From the NCBI GenBank assembly GCA_947179485.1, contig OX359247.1, positions 56,207,131 through 56,271,130 on the forward strand: a stretch of DNA of 64,000 bases, given 5' to 3'. Below, one piece after another: positions 44,318 to 53,857 of the stretch. Positions within the stretch are counted from its first letter, which is position 1. The number at the start of each line of letters is the position of its first letter. The stretch is from Allacma fusca. Lineage: Eukaryota > Arthropoda > Collembola > Symphypleona > Sminthuridae. The notes beneath the pieces were generated by a model. It saw only the letters and a program-made list of their open reading frames with translations. It had not been told where the DNA came from and ran no database searches. The position numbers and the translations under genes were made by a program.

Positions 44318-45589
44318 CATCGGGATGCCAACAGAAGGGCAAGAGAACAGCAACAACTTCAGCAATAATTTTAATATTCTCCTAGTGAGAACAAGGTCTT
44401 AAAGCTACAATACTCTTGTGTATTGTAGTTTAAGGGTTTTCACGATAACAGTAGCTAAGGTTCGGTACACGGCGTATTAGCTATAATTTAAGTAATAAAT
44501 ACGGCAAAATTATAAGCCTACATGTGTGTAATTTTACTAGATAGTTTTCAGTAGATAGTCTCATTTAATTATTACGGGATAGAAGTATGCGATTGCATTA
44601 GTAAGGTCTATACTACAATTGTCCTGGTTATAATAACTACAAAGCACTGGAGCTACTAATAAACGTCCCAGGTAATCATTTCTAATAAATTATAGATTGT
44701 AGTTACAAATAAATGTGTATGAATTATATAGTGGTAAAATGACTATGTAACCTTTACTATGTGTAAGTATATTTTGCATATCAGCGTTAGTCTTGCGGAA
44801 TTTCAAAGCTCTAGTGCTTTGTAGTTTTAAGAGTGCATTAAAATGCAATGTAAAGCTGATTGCTGTGTTATGACTAATTTCCCGAAACAATCAGTACTTT
44901 TTAAGCTCTAAAATGTTCAATTTCGGAATCTGATAATATGTGGGACAATAAATGAAATATGCACACAAACGAAACTTGTATTTTTAGCACCGTGAAACTG
45001 TTAGAGCTAATATTATGTATACATTTTATTTTAACAATTTAACTTCTACTCATATGCACTAGATATTAAAGTTACAGTAGTTTCAGTTAAAACAAAAACA
45101 CATCAAATGTACGTCTGCAATACAAAAATAGTAGAAATACTATTGAAACCATTTAAAGTTATACATGTCCTTAAAGACGCAAATATTCCTTAAATTCTCC
45201 CCGTATCCAACATCTTACAAGAAACCACACGAAATCGTATGAAAATATTAAAACTCTTGTATTTTAATTGTAGGATACGGTAAAATTCTTATATTTAAAA
45301 TAACTGATTACGTAAATACATGTACCCATCTGCTCCAAGTAGTAGTTACAAGAAAATTAAATCCAACTCTATAACTAGTTATGTAGTGAAATTAAACCGA
45401 CAACAGTTTACCCACTAGAATAATTGGGATATTTAATAGTACATGTTTGGTGAGCCAATTGTAGCAACTTGTCTATTGCATGGTAAACGTTTTCCTATAA
45501 ATGCAAAAAACACATACGGTATGAGGCATATTTATAAAACTAGTGTTTTGTAAGCAATAAGGAGTTGTAGCTATCGCAACCTGATCAGA
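44318..45589. other. hAT interior without recognised genes
   Basis: AT-rich sequence between the exonuclease gene and the truncated end of the transposase. Immediately after the exonuclease stop the same frame continues as a short Arg/Gln-rich tail (44318-44368). The word AAAGCTCTAGTGCTTTG occurs at about 42763 and again at 44805, flanking the gene. Confidence 0.5.
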
Positions 45590-47405
45590 TTGAAATTAGC
45601 CTGTTCACCTCTGCAAGCCGATAAATCGCATCAACCCAATAATTCCATCTTATTATAGCACGCATTAGAAGCCCCTTGCCGGCCAATTTGCCTAATTTGG
45701 CTAAGTACACTGTATTATTGAAAAACAATTGATGATTTTGTTCATATAATTCAAGAAGGACAAAGCCTCAGCTGTCTCTAAAGCTTTATTGATTCCAAGC
45801 TGAAGTTGATGAGACGAACATCGAAGATGCTGCATTTCCTTGTTAAAACGAGGTTCCATTGCAGCAAAAGTATCAATCGATTACTCAATTTCACCTTCCA
45901 CGTCGTTGTATTCATCATCACTATCGCTATCACAGTAAAGCGTGATCTCATCTGACAACATTTCTGCATCTTCAATTACGACATCTTCGTCCGAGTCTGT
46001 TTCATCATCTGCATCATCGACTTGATTATTCCTAGTTGGAGCCTTGAATGCTTTAATCATATTAGATCCTGAGTCTGTCATTACAAGGGCAACCTGCGAA
46101 ACGAAATTGGAGATTAATAAAACTAGTGTTTGATTAATTAAACAAGACAATTTATTGCAAAAAACCTTTTCCCCTAAGTTAAGCTCGGTCATAAGAGCAT
46201 CAAAGTATTTCCGAATTGCTTCACCAGTCTGGCTTACGTTTATTTCACGAATACCGATTGTTAAGCATCGAAGATTCCAGCATTCATCGATGAAATGAAA
46301 CTTAAATGCAAGAATGCCGTCTTTCCTTCTGCTTTTCCACCCATCCAAGTATACAATTCCCTTATCTACCGATTTCAGTATCCTCTTCAGATTTGGAACC
46401 ACCTGAATGAGGTATTAAAATAGAGACTAAAGATACATTACATTGAATTACTTTGTACAAATAATTACTGGAATGTAGGTTCCGAATATTTATCTTACGC
46501 TATTTTCATGTTCCTTTTTGAATCTTCGTTGGATAGTTGACCGACTTGGGATAACAATTTTCGGGTCAAGGGTCGTTCTTACATTTTGAAATCCCTTACT
46601 ATTTCCAAGGCTCATTGGTAGCTTGTCTTTCGCAATACAGTACATTAGCGATTTGTTGAACCTACTCTGCTGTACATCGGTTGGTTGGTATTTCACTTCT
46701 TTTGAGTTCACCCATGATTGTAAGAGCGCCTTTGACTTTTCTTTGCTCGCCGCTTGTTTGATCTGCAGCTCTTCGCTCTTCCCGGGATGATATTTCTATA
46801 AAAAAAACCAAATGAGGTGTCTCAGCTATCACTTGTTTCAAAATACTAGAATTTTGATAATGAATTCGGCATAAAAATAAAACCGTTTGACTCACTTTAA
46901 GATGTCTCATAAGGTTTGAAACTCCTCCACAGGAAGGGGACTGATATGGATAGATTTTATCACAGATGAGACATTTTGCTTGAATTGATGTTGGTTCATT
47001 CATCTTTGGTATCCCCGTAATTGTATCATATTTGTGACCAATGTACTGAAATGCCTCGCGTATTGCTTTTACTGGTATTTGGTAGTCTTCGGCCCGAATT
47101 AATACTTGATCCGCCATTCCAACTTCAGGTAGCTCGTCTTGTACGTTTTGACTAGGGGAATCCTTGTGAAGTTTCGCAGGACGGACGCTTGCATTCGATT
47201 TTCCGAAATCATTGGAAAGTTTCCTTTTGTGAGTCAATTCATTTAGCCAGTTGGGTTTCAATTTAGTCTTCTCAGTAGTTGTTTCAATGCAGCATGAGAT
47301 CGTTGAAGTACTGGGAAGGGCATCTTGTTCCGTGACAAGGGTTAGTTCCTGCGGCTGTGGTTTTGGATCTGACTTACTAATTTTTTTTGTTTTTGGTTTT
47401 GACAA
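45590..47405 (-). pseudogene. hAT transposase, C-terminally truncated, with introns and one in-frame stop
   Basis: Minus-strand remains of a BED-finger hAT transposase. Exon 1 (47405 to about 46895) has a basic N-terminus and a BED finger (CLICDKIYPYQSPSCGG...MRHLK), ending at a GTGAGT donor. Exon 2 (about 46796-46497) carries KDKLPMSLGNSKGFQNVRTTLDP and IPSRSTIQRRF, ending at GTAAGA. Exon 3 (from 46402) has YLDGWKSRRKDGILAF. After a further intron VALVMTDSGSNMIKAF follows. An acidic stretch then ends at TAA near 45882, but the same frame goes on with HLRCSSHQLQLGINKAL. The WN-type motif (IIRWNYWVDAIYRL) appears near 45600 in another register. Nothing matching the C-terminal dimerisation region follows. 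Confidence 0.8.
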
Positions 47406-48135
47406 ATTCGACGGAGGATTGTTAAGTTCAGATCTGTTCTTGAAAATTACTGCTGGAGTGCTAGGAGCTGATTTGTTTTTATGGATCCTGTGTGGGAGGT
47501 TTTTCTATCGTTTCCTCCCATTTTTGGGGAAAATTAATAACAAAAATCTTGTTTTTTGCTACTACCACACATTAAACAGTTTGGAAAACTTTCCATAGTC
47601 GAAATCTTGAAACTCTTCTTGTGTATCAAAAATCTTGTTTTTTGTTATAGTTCTGGTTAAATCAAATGAATAAGGGAATACTGATGAAACTTAAAAGGTA
47701 ATTATGTTACAAGTGCCTTAATATACAACGTATTTAGTGAAAGGGCAAGTTTGGGAAGAATTTTCAAGTAAAAAGAAAAGGCATGGCAATATGACTCGGA
47801 CATGCATCGCATAAGTCATAAGAACTCAGAACTGACAAAATGGGAAACGGTTTCCAACTTGAAAAACGCACATTTTAGTCGTATGTTTGCTTGTGCCCAC
47901 AGTGCAGTTGAAAGGCTCACCATCAGCCTTAGACGAGGGAATAGTGCTATCTTCCTAGTCAATTCTAGTCTATTCCCTCTGCGTTAACATTCTGTGTATT
48001 CTAGTCTATTCTATTCTTTTTTACTTTGCATCAAGGCTATTCAAGTCTAGTCTATTCAATTTGTTCCCACATCCGGGCTATTCTAGTCAATTCCCTAGTT
48101 TCCTAGTCTAGTCGGACTAGACTAGGGCAGCACTG
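47406..48135. other. 5' flank of the transposase and right subterminal repeats of the hAT element
   Basis: Upstream region of the minus-strand transposase. From 47950 it holds CTATTC/CTAGTC repeats up to the TIR. No other gene is seen. Confidence 0.6.
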
Positions 48136-48561
48136 GTCTCCGTCTCCGTGATGGTAAGATTCAAATTTTCGCGCGCTCTAGCTGTAGCGTCTACCATAGC
48201 TATATGCAGCTAGCTATTGCATACAACTATTTACTGCCTTCCTTATTTACATTTGCCGTTCTGAGCTAGGAAATGCTGGCTGTGCAGTGCTCGTTTTGTT
48301 AAAAGACTGACTGAGACTGATTAAAAGACGCATGTATACGCGCGTATACAATATTAAGCAATTTTAAATTTTCGCGCCATTATTAAAGCCCAAGGATGGA
48401 AATTGGCGCCATTTTGTATCCTTGGGGACTGAGTGGGAGTTTGACCCAAGACTTTCCTTGGGACTGAGACTGAGTTGGACTGATATGCGTAGCATAAAGA
48501 CTGACTGTAAATAAAAGACTGAGACTGATAAACTTCAAGACTGGACAGCACTACTCAGAAT

Positions 48562-48844
48562 CAGAAATAGCTGACTGAGAAGTGCTAGTAGATATATATA
48601 AACAATAAAGTACGATACAGAGAAAGAGCTAATGGAATAATAAGCTATAGTGTTAAAATATTCTAGACAAAATAACGCTGATAATGAGATGAATAATCAG
48701 GCATCGGTTTTGCCAATTGAAAATACATACACGCTCATTGTAAATCCATGACGCAAATAAGCCGGTTTTTAATTAGCCTTTGTGGTAATTTTTAATTGCA
48801 ATCGCAAACCAGTAGCTTTTAGCCTTTACGAGAGAGAGCGCAGG
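48562..48844. other. Short spacer between hAT elements
   Basis: About 280 AT-rich bases with no recognised content. Confidence 0.6.
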
Positions 48845-48936
48845 TAGGGTTCCCAGACGTCCCGGAATGCCCGGGACAGTCCCGGACTGACAGTCGTTGT
48901 CCCGTGCCCCGGAAGGGTGTATTCCGGGACACGTAA

Positions 48937-49390
48937 ATGTCCCGGAAACGTCGAGCTCAAAAAGTTATGAAAATTATTAGAGTTTTTAAGATAAAAATAA
49001 AATATTTCGTTCTAGAGGAGCTCGATTCAAATCTAACATGTAAAGTTCCTAAAAACCTAGAGAAAGCAGGTACTGAAACTAAAAAAGTTAAAAATAAACC
49101 GAAAAATCTGGAGACGATTAAAAATTCAATATACTTGCTGTTACAATGCGACCGTAAATGTCGGTCGCCAAGTGTTTTAGAAATTCCAGGAAGAAAAGCC
49201 ATTATCAATGTTGCTGCTAATTGCAAATATCACATTATACACAACGCTGTGAAAAATGCATGCAATAAATTATGAATGAATGTTGAAGGCTTAGTTTTAA
49301 AGGTTTTTAGCGAATCTAGCCCGTCTGCGCAGAGACTACTCTTTAAAGCAGTTATGTGAATTTGTGGATGTGGCTTTCCAGATTACACCT
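48937..49390 (+). pseudogene. hAT transposase remnant, central part
   Basis: The frame 48937-49275 ends with VLEIPGRKAIINVAANCKYH, IIHNAVKNACNKL and a stop. The C-x2-H-x2-H-N pattern is typical of one hAT transposase group. Beyond the stop the same gene continues as VEGLVLKVFSESSPSAQR and then, in another frame, LCEFVDVAFQ up to 49390, where the foldback element begins. Several disabling changes make it non-functional. Confidence 0.6.
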
Positions 49391-51111
49391 CTAAACGCAT
49401 AAAAGCTAAACGTATAACAGCTAAACGTATAAGCTCAATACGCATAATCAGCTAAACGTATAAGGTATCTAAACGTATAATCATATATACGTATAAGGTA
49501 TCTCAATGCATAATCGTCTAAACGTATAGGGTATCTAAACGCATAATCACCTATACGTATAGGGTATCTAAACGCATAAGGTAGCAAAATGTATAATAAT
49601 GTACATGTATATATTGACATTCGTTTGAATAAGGCTAGTATTTTAATTCAGGGATCAAAATAATATTTAGCGTTCTCCACATTCCCTTGCAGCAGCATCG
49701 TCGTTAAAGAGATCAAATTGTCTATTGTATATTAAACCCACGTCTGCATGTAATTTAAATAAAAGGAATATATACTAATATTTAATAATAGTCTAAGTAC
49801 AGGCAATGTGTACAGGCAAGTCCTCTAACTCTAATAGTCCCAAGTAAGTAGCATTCTAACATTCTGTCAGTCCACTCAGTCGTGTAGTATCCATGCATTA
49901 GTCCCTATCAGTCTCAGTCCTAACAAAAATCTCAGTCAGTCCATTATGTATTTCGTATGCATTTAATTCCAGAAGAGTACCACGTGTTGAGCATACACGT
50001 CTTCATGGACTCAATGTCGACAATTTTATTAATTCTCGAACTTACCATTTGCTACAATTAAGTTAATAATGATGATCTTATTTATTTATTATACTGCTTC
50101 AATGAGGTCACCGGAGCCAAAAATGTAACGCATGGTTTAATTTTTTTATATTCTATTTTACTTACTAAACTTTACAGCATTTAAGGGGAAATCCTACAAG
50201 ATTTTCAGCAAACATGTTAATTTTGAGTTCTAGAAAAATTCAAGGGTGGATTTACGGGGTGGCCCACCCTGTAAAACATTTAGGGCCAGGGTAACAAAAA
50301 TGTTGACCAAGGCCCTCAGATTACATACATGCAAATGCCCACAAATCCATTTTGGGGGTTAGGGCCAGGGTAAAAATTATTTTATTAATCCACCCCTGGA
50401 ACAATCCATACGTGTACCCTTTTTGTGGCTCAAATTACCCAAACGTTGACTCAGTTCAATGACGTAAATTTTGGAAAAAGATCGGTCCAAGAAAATCAAA
50501 TATATTATAAGCCACTCCCGGAAATATAGTCAGGCAAATATCAGTAACTGGCGTAAATACTGATTTTTACGGGGTCATCAACGGCTCCTGATAAACAGTG
50601 GGATTCAAACTATTTGCGTGGGTTTTACCTGTACGCATTGCCTGTACGTAGACTATTTTCCTTTTATTGAAATTACATTTAGACGTTGGTTGAATATGCA
50701 TGAGACAATTTGGTCTCTTTAGCGACGATGGTCTTGCAAGGGCATGTATTAAATGTACATGTAAATGCTTTTAAATACCTTATACGTTTGGCCGATTATA
50801 CGTTTTTGAAGCCTATACGTTTAGACGATTATATGTTTAGATACCTTATACGTATAGATGATTATGCGTTTAGATACCTTAACGTACAGGTTTCAAAAAG
50901 GTATAACAATACGTATAGATGATTATGCGTTTAGATACCTTATACGTATAGATGATTATGCGTTTAGATACCTTATACGTTTAGCTGATTATGCGTTTAG
51001 ATACCTTATACGTTTAGCTGATTATGCGTTTAGATACCTTATACGTTTAGCTGATTATGCGTATAACTCTATGCGTTTAGCTGTTATACGTTTAGCTCTT
51101 TATGCGTTTAG
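49391..51111. mobile_element. Foldback element with tandem-repeat arms
   Basis: The left arm (49391 to about 49830) and right arm (about 50620 to 51111) are reverse complements. The outer part reads CTAAACGCATAAA...GCTAAACGTATAACAGCTAAACG inward from both ends. It is followed by arrays of a 33-34 bp unit made of ACGTATAAGGTATCTAAACG and CATAATCAGCTA. The array has more copies in the right arm (50930-51070). Deeper in, TACAGGCAATGTGTACAGG pairs with CCTGTACGCATTGCCTGTA. The central 800 bases are AT-rich without a recognised gene. It is inserted in a hAT transposase remnant. A target duplication could not be fixed. Confidence 0.8.
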
Positions 51112-51917
51112 CTAGGATACCCTTTGAACAGGAAGCTTGGATTTTTTTGAAATCACTGCAGATCTATTTAAGCAGGCATTTTGATTGCAGTGATACTAAA
51201 TTTGTTTTGAAAATGGTACTACTAAATTTGAAATCAGGAATTCTTAGTATCCATGGCTTATTTACTACTAAATATTGCCGTTGCACTCGGTATTACATTA
51301 AACGAGGACCAACTGTACAATAAATATTGCTTACTTCGTTAAACGTGAGTTTTTAAAGCGAAGCGCTTTTGTAAAATTGCTCGTTTTTGATTTTGTCCTT
51401 CTAAAGGATCCCGCACGGGACAAGATACAACCGCCGGACCAGCGGCAAACGACCTGTTGGGTCCTGGACTTGGGAATAACGCCTTTACTTTTTCAATTTT
51501 CAAAATTTCATGAAATTTCATAAAATTTCGAAAATTCCCCGAATTCCCTTAAAAATCTAATTTAACCGTACAAACGAATTCGTTGATCACTAAAGTCGTG
51601 GAAAATACCTTTCCCGCCCAAATTTCCAGAAATTTCGAAAATATTCCGAATTTACGTAAAATTCTGATTGAACCGCTCGAAAGAATTCCTTGATCAATAA
51701 AATCGTCGAAAATACCTTCCTCGCCACAATATTCAAAATTTTATGAAATTTCCAAAAAACTTCGAATTGACGTGAAAACCTGGGTTAACCACAGGAACTC
51801 GATTTTAACTCGTTGATCACTAAGGTCGTAAAAAATACCTTCCCTGCCTTGAAATCCGGCTTCGCTTTTGTTGCAATCGATTCATCGATTGCAGTTTTGG
51901 ATTTTTTATTGTGATCG

Positions 51918-52224
51918 GTGATCGTGAGATCGGTCGGTGCAAAGTTGGCTGCATTTTTTAAGAAAGATCAATGTCCTGAACTATTCCAGCTTGTATCGTT
52001 CGTGCTATTAATTCCTGTTAGCAACGATTTTGCAGAGTTATTTCAGCATAATGAAGAAAGTTTGGACAGCCGAGAGAAACTTAATGTCAACAAAACTTGT
52101 GAAGGCAGAGCTTCAAGTCAGGCTTAATGTGCCCTTTTCTTGTTGTGAATTGGTTTCTTTTTTGAACAAACCGGAAAACAAGAAAATGTTATTAGATGCC
52201 AAAAAGGCTGAAAAATACAATTAG
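51918..52224 (+). pseudogene. hAT transposase remnant, C-terminal dimerisation region
   Basis: The frame 51918-52034 gives CPELFQLVSFVLLIPVSNDFAE. After a one-base change the other frame continues with FSIMKKVWTAERNLMSTKLV and FLNKPENKKMLLDAKK to a stop at 52224. P-V-S-N-x2-x-E-R-x-FS-x-M-K-x-W-x-x-x-R-N-x-M is the conserved hAT C-terminal motif. The arginine turn at the frame change is damaged. It is the end of the same gene as the remnant at 48937-49390. Confidence 0.75.
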
Positions 52225-52297
52225 GAATCGTGTATACGTGAACAAAATTTAAAATTATTTTGTCCCGGAATGACGTTTCAAAAAAGTGGGAACCCTA

Positions 52298-53857
52298 GCA
52301 TAGCATGCACGAATGGGTGCAACTTTCACCATAAATCGTGTTCTATAAGTATCTATTTGTGCCCTGCACTAGTCCACCAAAAATCAGTGTATTTCAATGA
52401 CATATGGACATTACCTTATAGGTTTCCTGTGAATCAACTGCAGATATTATAAACAGTTAATGGTAATTGGAAGTCCACACTGTTCCGTACAGCTATTACT
52501 CAACTATTACAAAATTACGTTGTTCAAAATTAAACTATTAAAGCAAGTTAGGGTAGAATTTAGGTTCATATGTATATAGTTTTTATTAGTATTATATTGG
52601 ATTTTATGATAAATAATCACAAATTTTAGTCACTTTACTCCAAAATGTTACACAGAAATATTTGTCTACGCAAGTTTGAAATCAGAACTACATTCAAGCT
52701 CATCAGGTCATCAGGTGACCATACGTCAAATCAGGACAGTCCTGATCAAATCAGGACTTCTTGGCATTCTGACTCACACCTCCGCGACAGCAGGGACACT
52801 GGGCTTTGGAGCAATTCCTCAACAATGGTAGTTGAGTACATTAAGTATCTGTAGATTTGATGCGAGTTGTGCTAATAGTGGGATCATGGACTTGAAAAAG
52901 CATATTTTGACAGAAAAGCATAAAAAATGTTAAGTGAGTGAGTCAAGCGAATTTGTCTGGATTTCGAGCATGTAAAAATCAAAATGGTGACAAAACCACA
53001 GCTGCCTCCGAACTGCCCTGGTGTATCATGGAGTCAAGGCTACTTTAACTGGATGTACATACATGGGTGTCTAAAAACGCTGACTTTTAAATCCATTATC
53101 TCAACTAACATCTAATTGTATCAAAAACAATTGTCTCGTTAGACCTTTCTGTACATTTTAAAGAAAGTTTCTCTTACAAGTTCCACAAAGTTTCATTCAT
53201 TTCTGGAGTTTACAGTGAAAGACCTTGCTTGTTAACAATTATGAATTTTTAATGTAAACAGTGTTTTACAAAATTTTCTACAAAACAAAGCAAAATTTCC
53301 AAATATACCACTTCATGCACTGATGAGGAACTTTTCTGAGTGATTGCTCGGGCTTAAAACAACGAATTTCCAAAATAGGAAGCTACATTTTTGTCTTTTT
53401 TAAGAGATGTCAATTTGGGAAACCTTCTCGGTGGTTGCATATCCCTGGAATATGAATCACAATGAAATGTGCAAAAGCCCAGTGCTATGAAGGTTTTTTG
53501 ATGGCGTTTTGCGAGAGAAAATGACAAAATTAGAAATTCATCCTCCTCTTTGGCCCATTGAATGTCAAAATCAGTTCTTATTAATTTTGTTAATTTATTA
53601 TTTGTCTTTATTACGAATAAGCTGGTAAATAATGCATGTAGAAATTGGGAGGTCAAAATTACCAGCGCCACAGCAGCTACAAATGTTTCTGGCATGTTAC
53701 AATCAATACAATCTAAGATACTGATTCATCATAATTCTAATTTGAACACTAAATTGATGTAGTAGTTACATATATATGATTATTATAAGGTAAGGATAAA
53801 TCGGCAGGTGAGGGTGCGATAACAGGGATACATGTAATGTGGTTGTGAAAAGGTTCT
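52298..53857. other. Intergenic with transposon fragments
   Basis: It contains a hAT-like left edge near 52708-52760 (GGTGACCATACGTCAAATCA, then GGACAGTCCTGATC). A SINE-like fragment lies at 52772-52845. A short Cys/His piece near 52870-52934 (DLKKHILTEKHKK) resembles the zinc-finger region of some hAT proteins. The rest is AT-rich and shows no gene. Confidence 0.5.
52772..52845 (-). repeat. Fragment of the SINE-like element
   Basis: ACTCACACCTCCGC through GTAGTTGAGTACATT matches, in reverse complement, positions 19133-19211 of the SINE-like element, with roughly one mismatch per ten bases. Confidence 0.8.

Larger units (their letters stand above)
42263..48135. mobile_element. hAT element carrying an exonuclease gene, TIR CAGTGCTGCCC, TSD GTCTCCGT
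   Basis: Ends CAGTGCTGCCC and GGGCAGCACTG are perfect 11-bp inverted repeats. The exact 8-bp duplication GTCTCCGT is at 42255-42262 and 48136-48143, so the 5873-bp segment moved as one unit. CTAGTCTATTC words, the subterminal repeats, lie at 42280-42440 and 47950-48125. Cargo: on the plus strand an EXOSC10/Rrp6-like gene with introns (42827-44317), and on the minus strand the N-terminal and central part of a BED-finger hAT transposase (47405 down to about 45590). The transposase's C-terminal dimerisation region is absent, so the unit would need a helper. Confidence 0.92.
42098..48553. mobile_element. Host hAT-like element, TIR TAGTGYTGTCCAGTCTTGA, TSD CTCAGAAT
   Basis: The 19-bp inverted ends have one T/C mismatch (TAGTGTTGTCC left, TAGTGCTGTCC right). 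The exact 8-bp duplication CTCAGAAT is at 42090-42097 and 48554-48561. Edges carry GAGACTGA/AAGACTGA words. Its own sequence is only about 575 bp. The rest is the 5.9 kb hAT element 42263-48135 inserted in it. Confidence 0.93.
48845..52297 (+). mobile_element. hAT element with transposase remnants, TIR TAGGGTTCCCA
   Basis: Inverted ends TAGGGTTCCCA/TGGGAACCCTA (11 bp), with GACGTCCCGGAA near the left and its relative TTCCGGGACA inverted near the right. Transposase remnants of one hAT gene lie on the plus strand at both sides (48937-49390 and 51918-52224). A foldback element (49391-51111) is inserted between them. A clear 8-bp duplication is not visible (AGCGCAGG left, GCATAGCA right), consistent with age. 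Left-edge words are CCCGGGACAGTCCCGG. Confidence 0.82.

Noticed and set aside
48837..52305. Target duplication for the TAGGGTTCCCA element
   Set aside because: Flanks AGCGCAGG and GCATAGCA do not match. The element is called from its TIRs and transposase remnants only.
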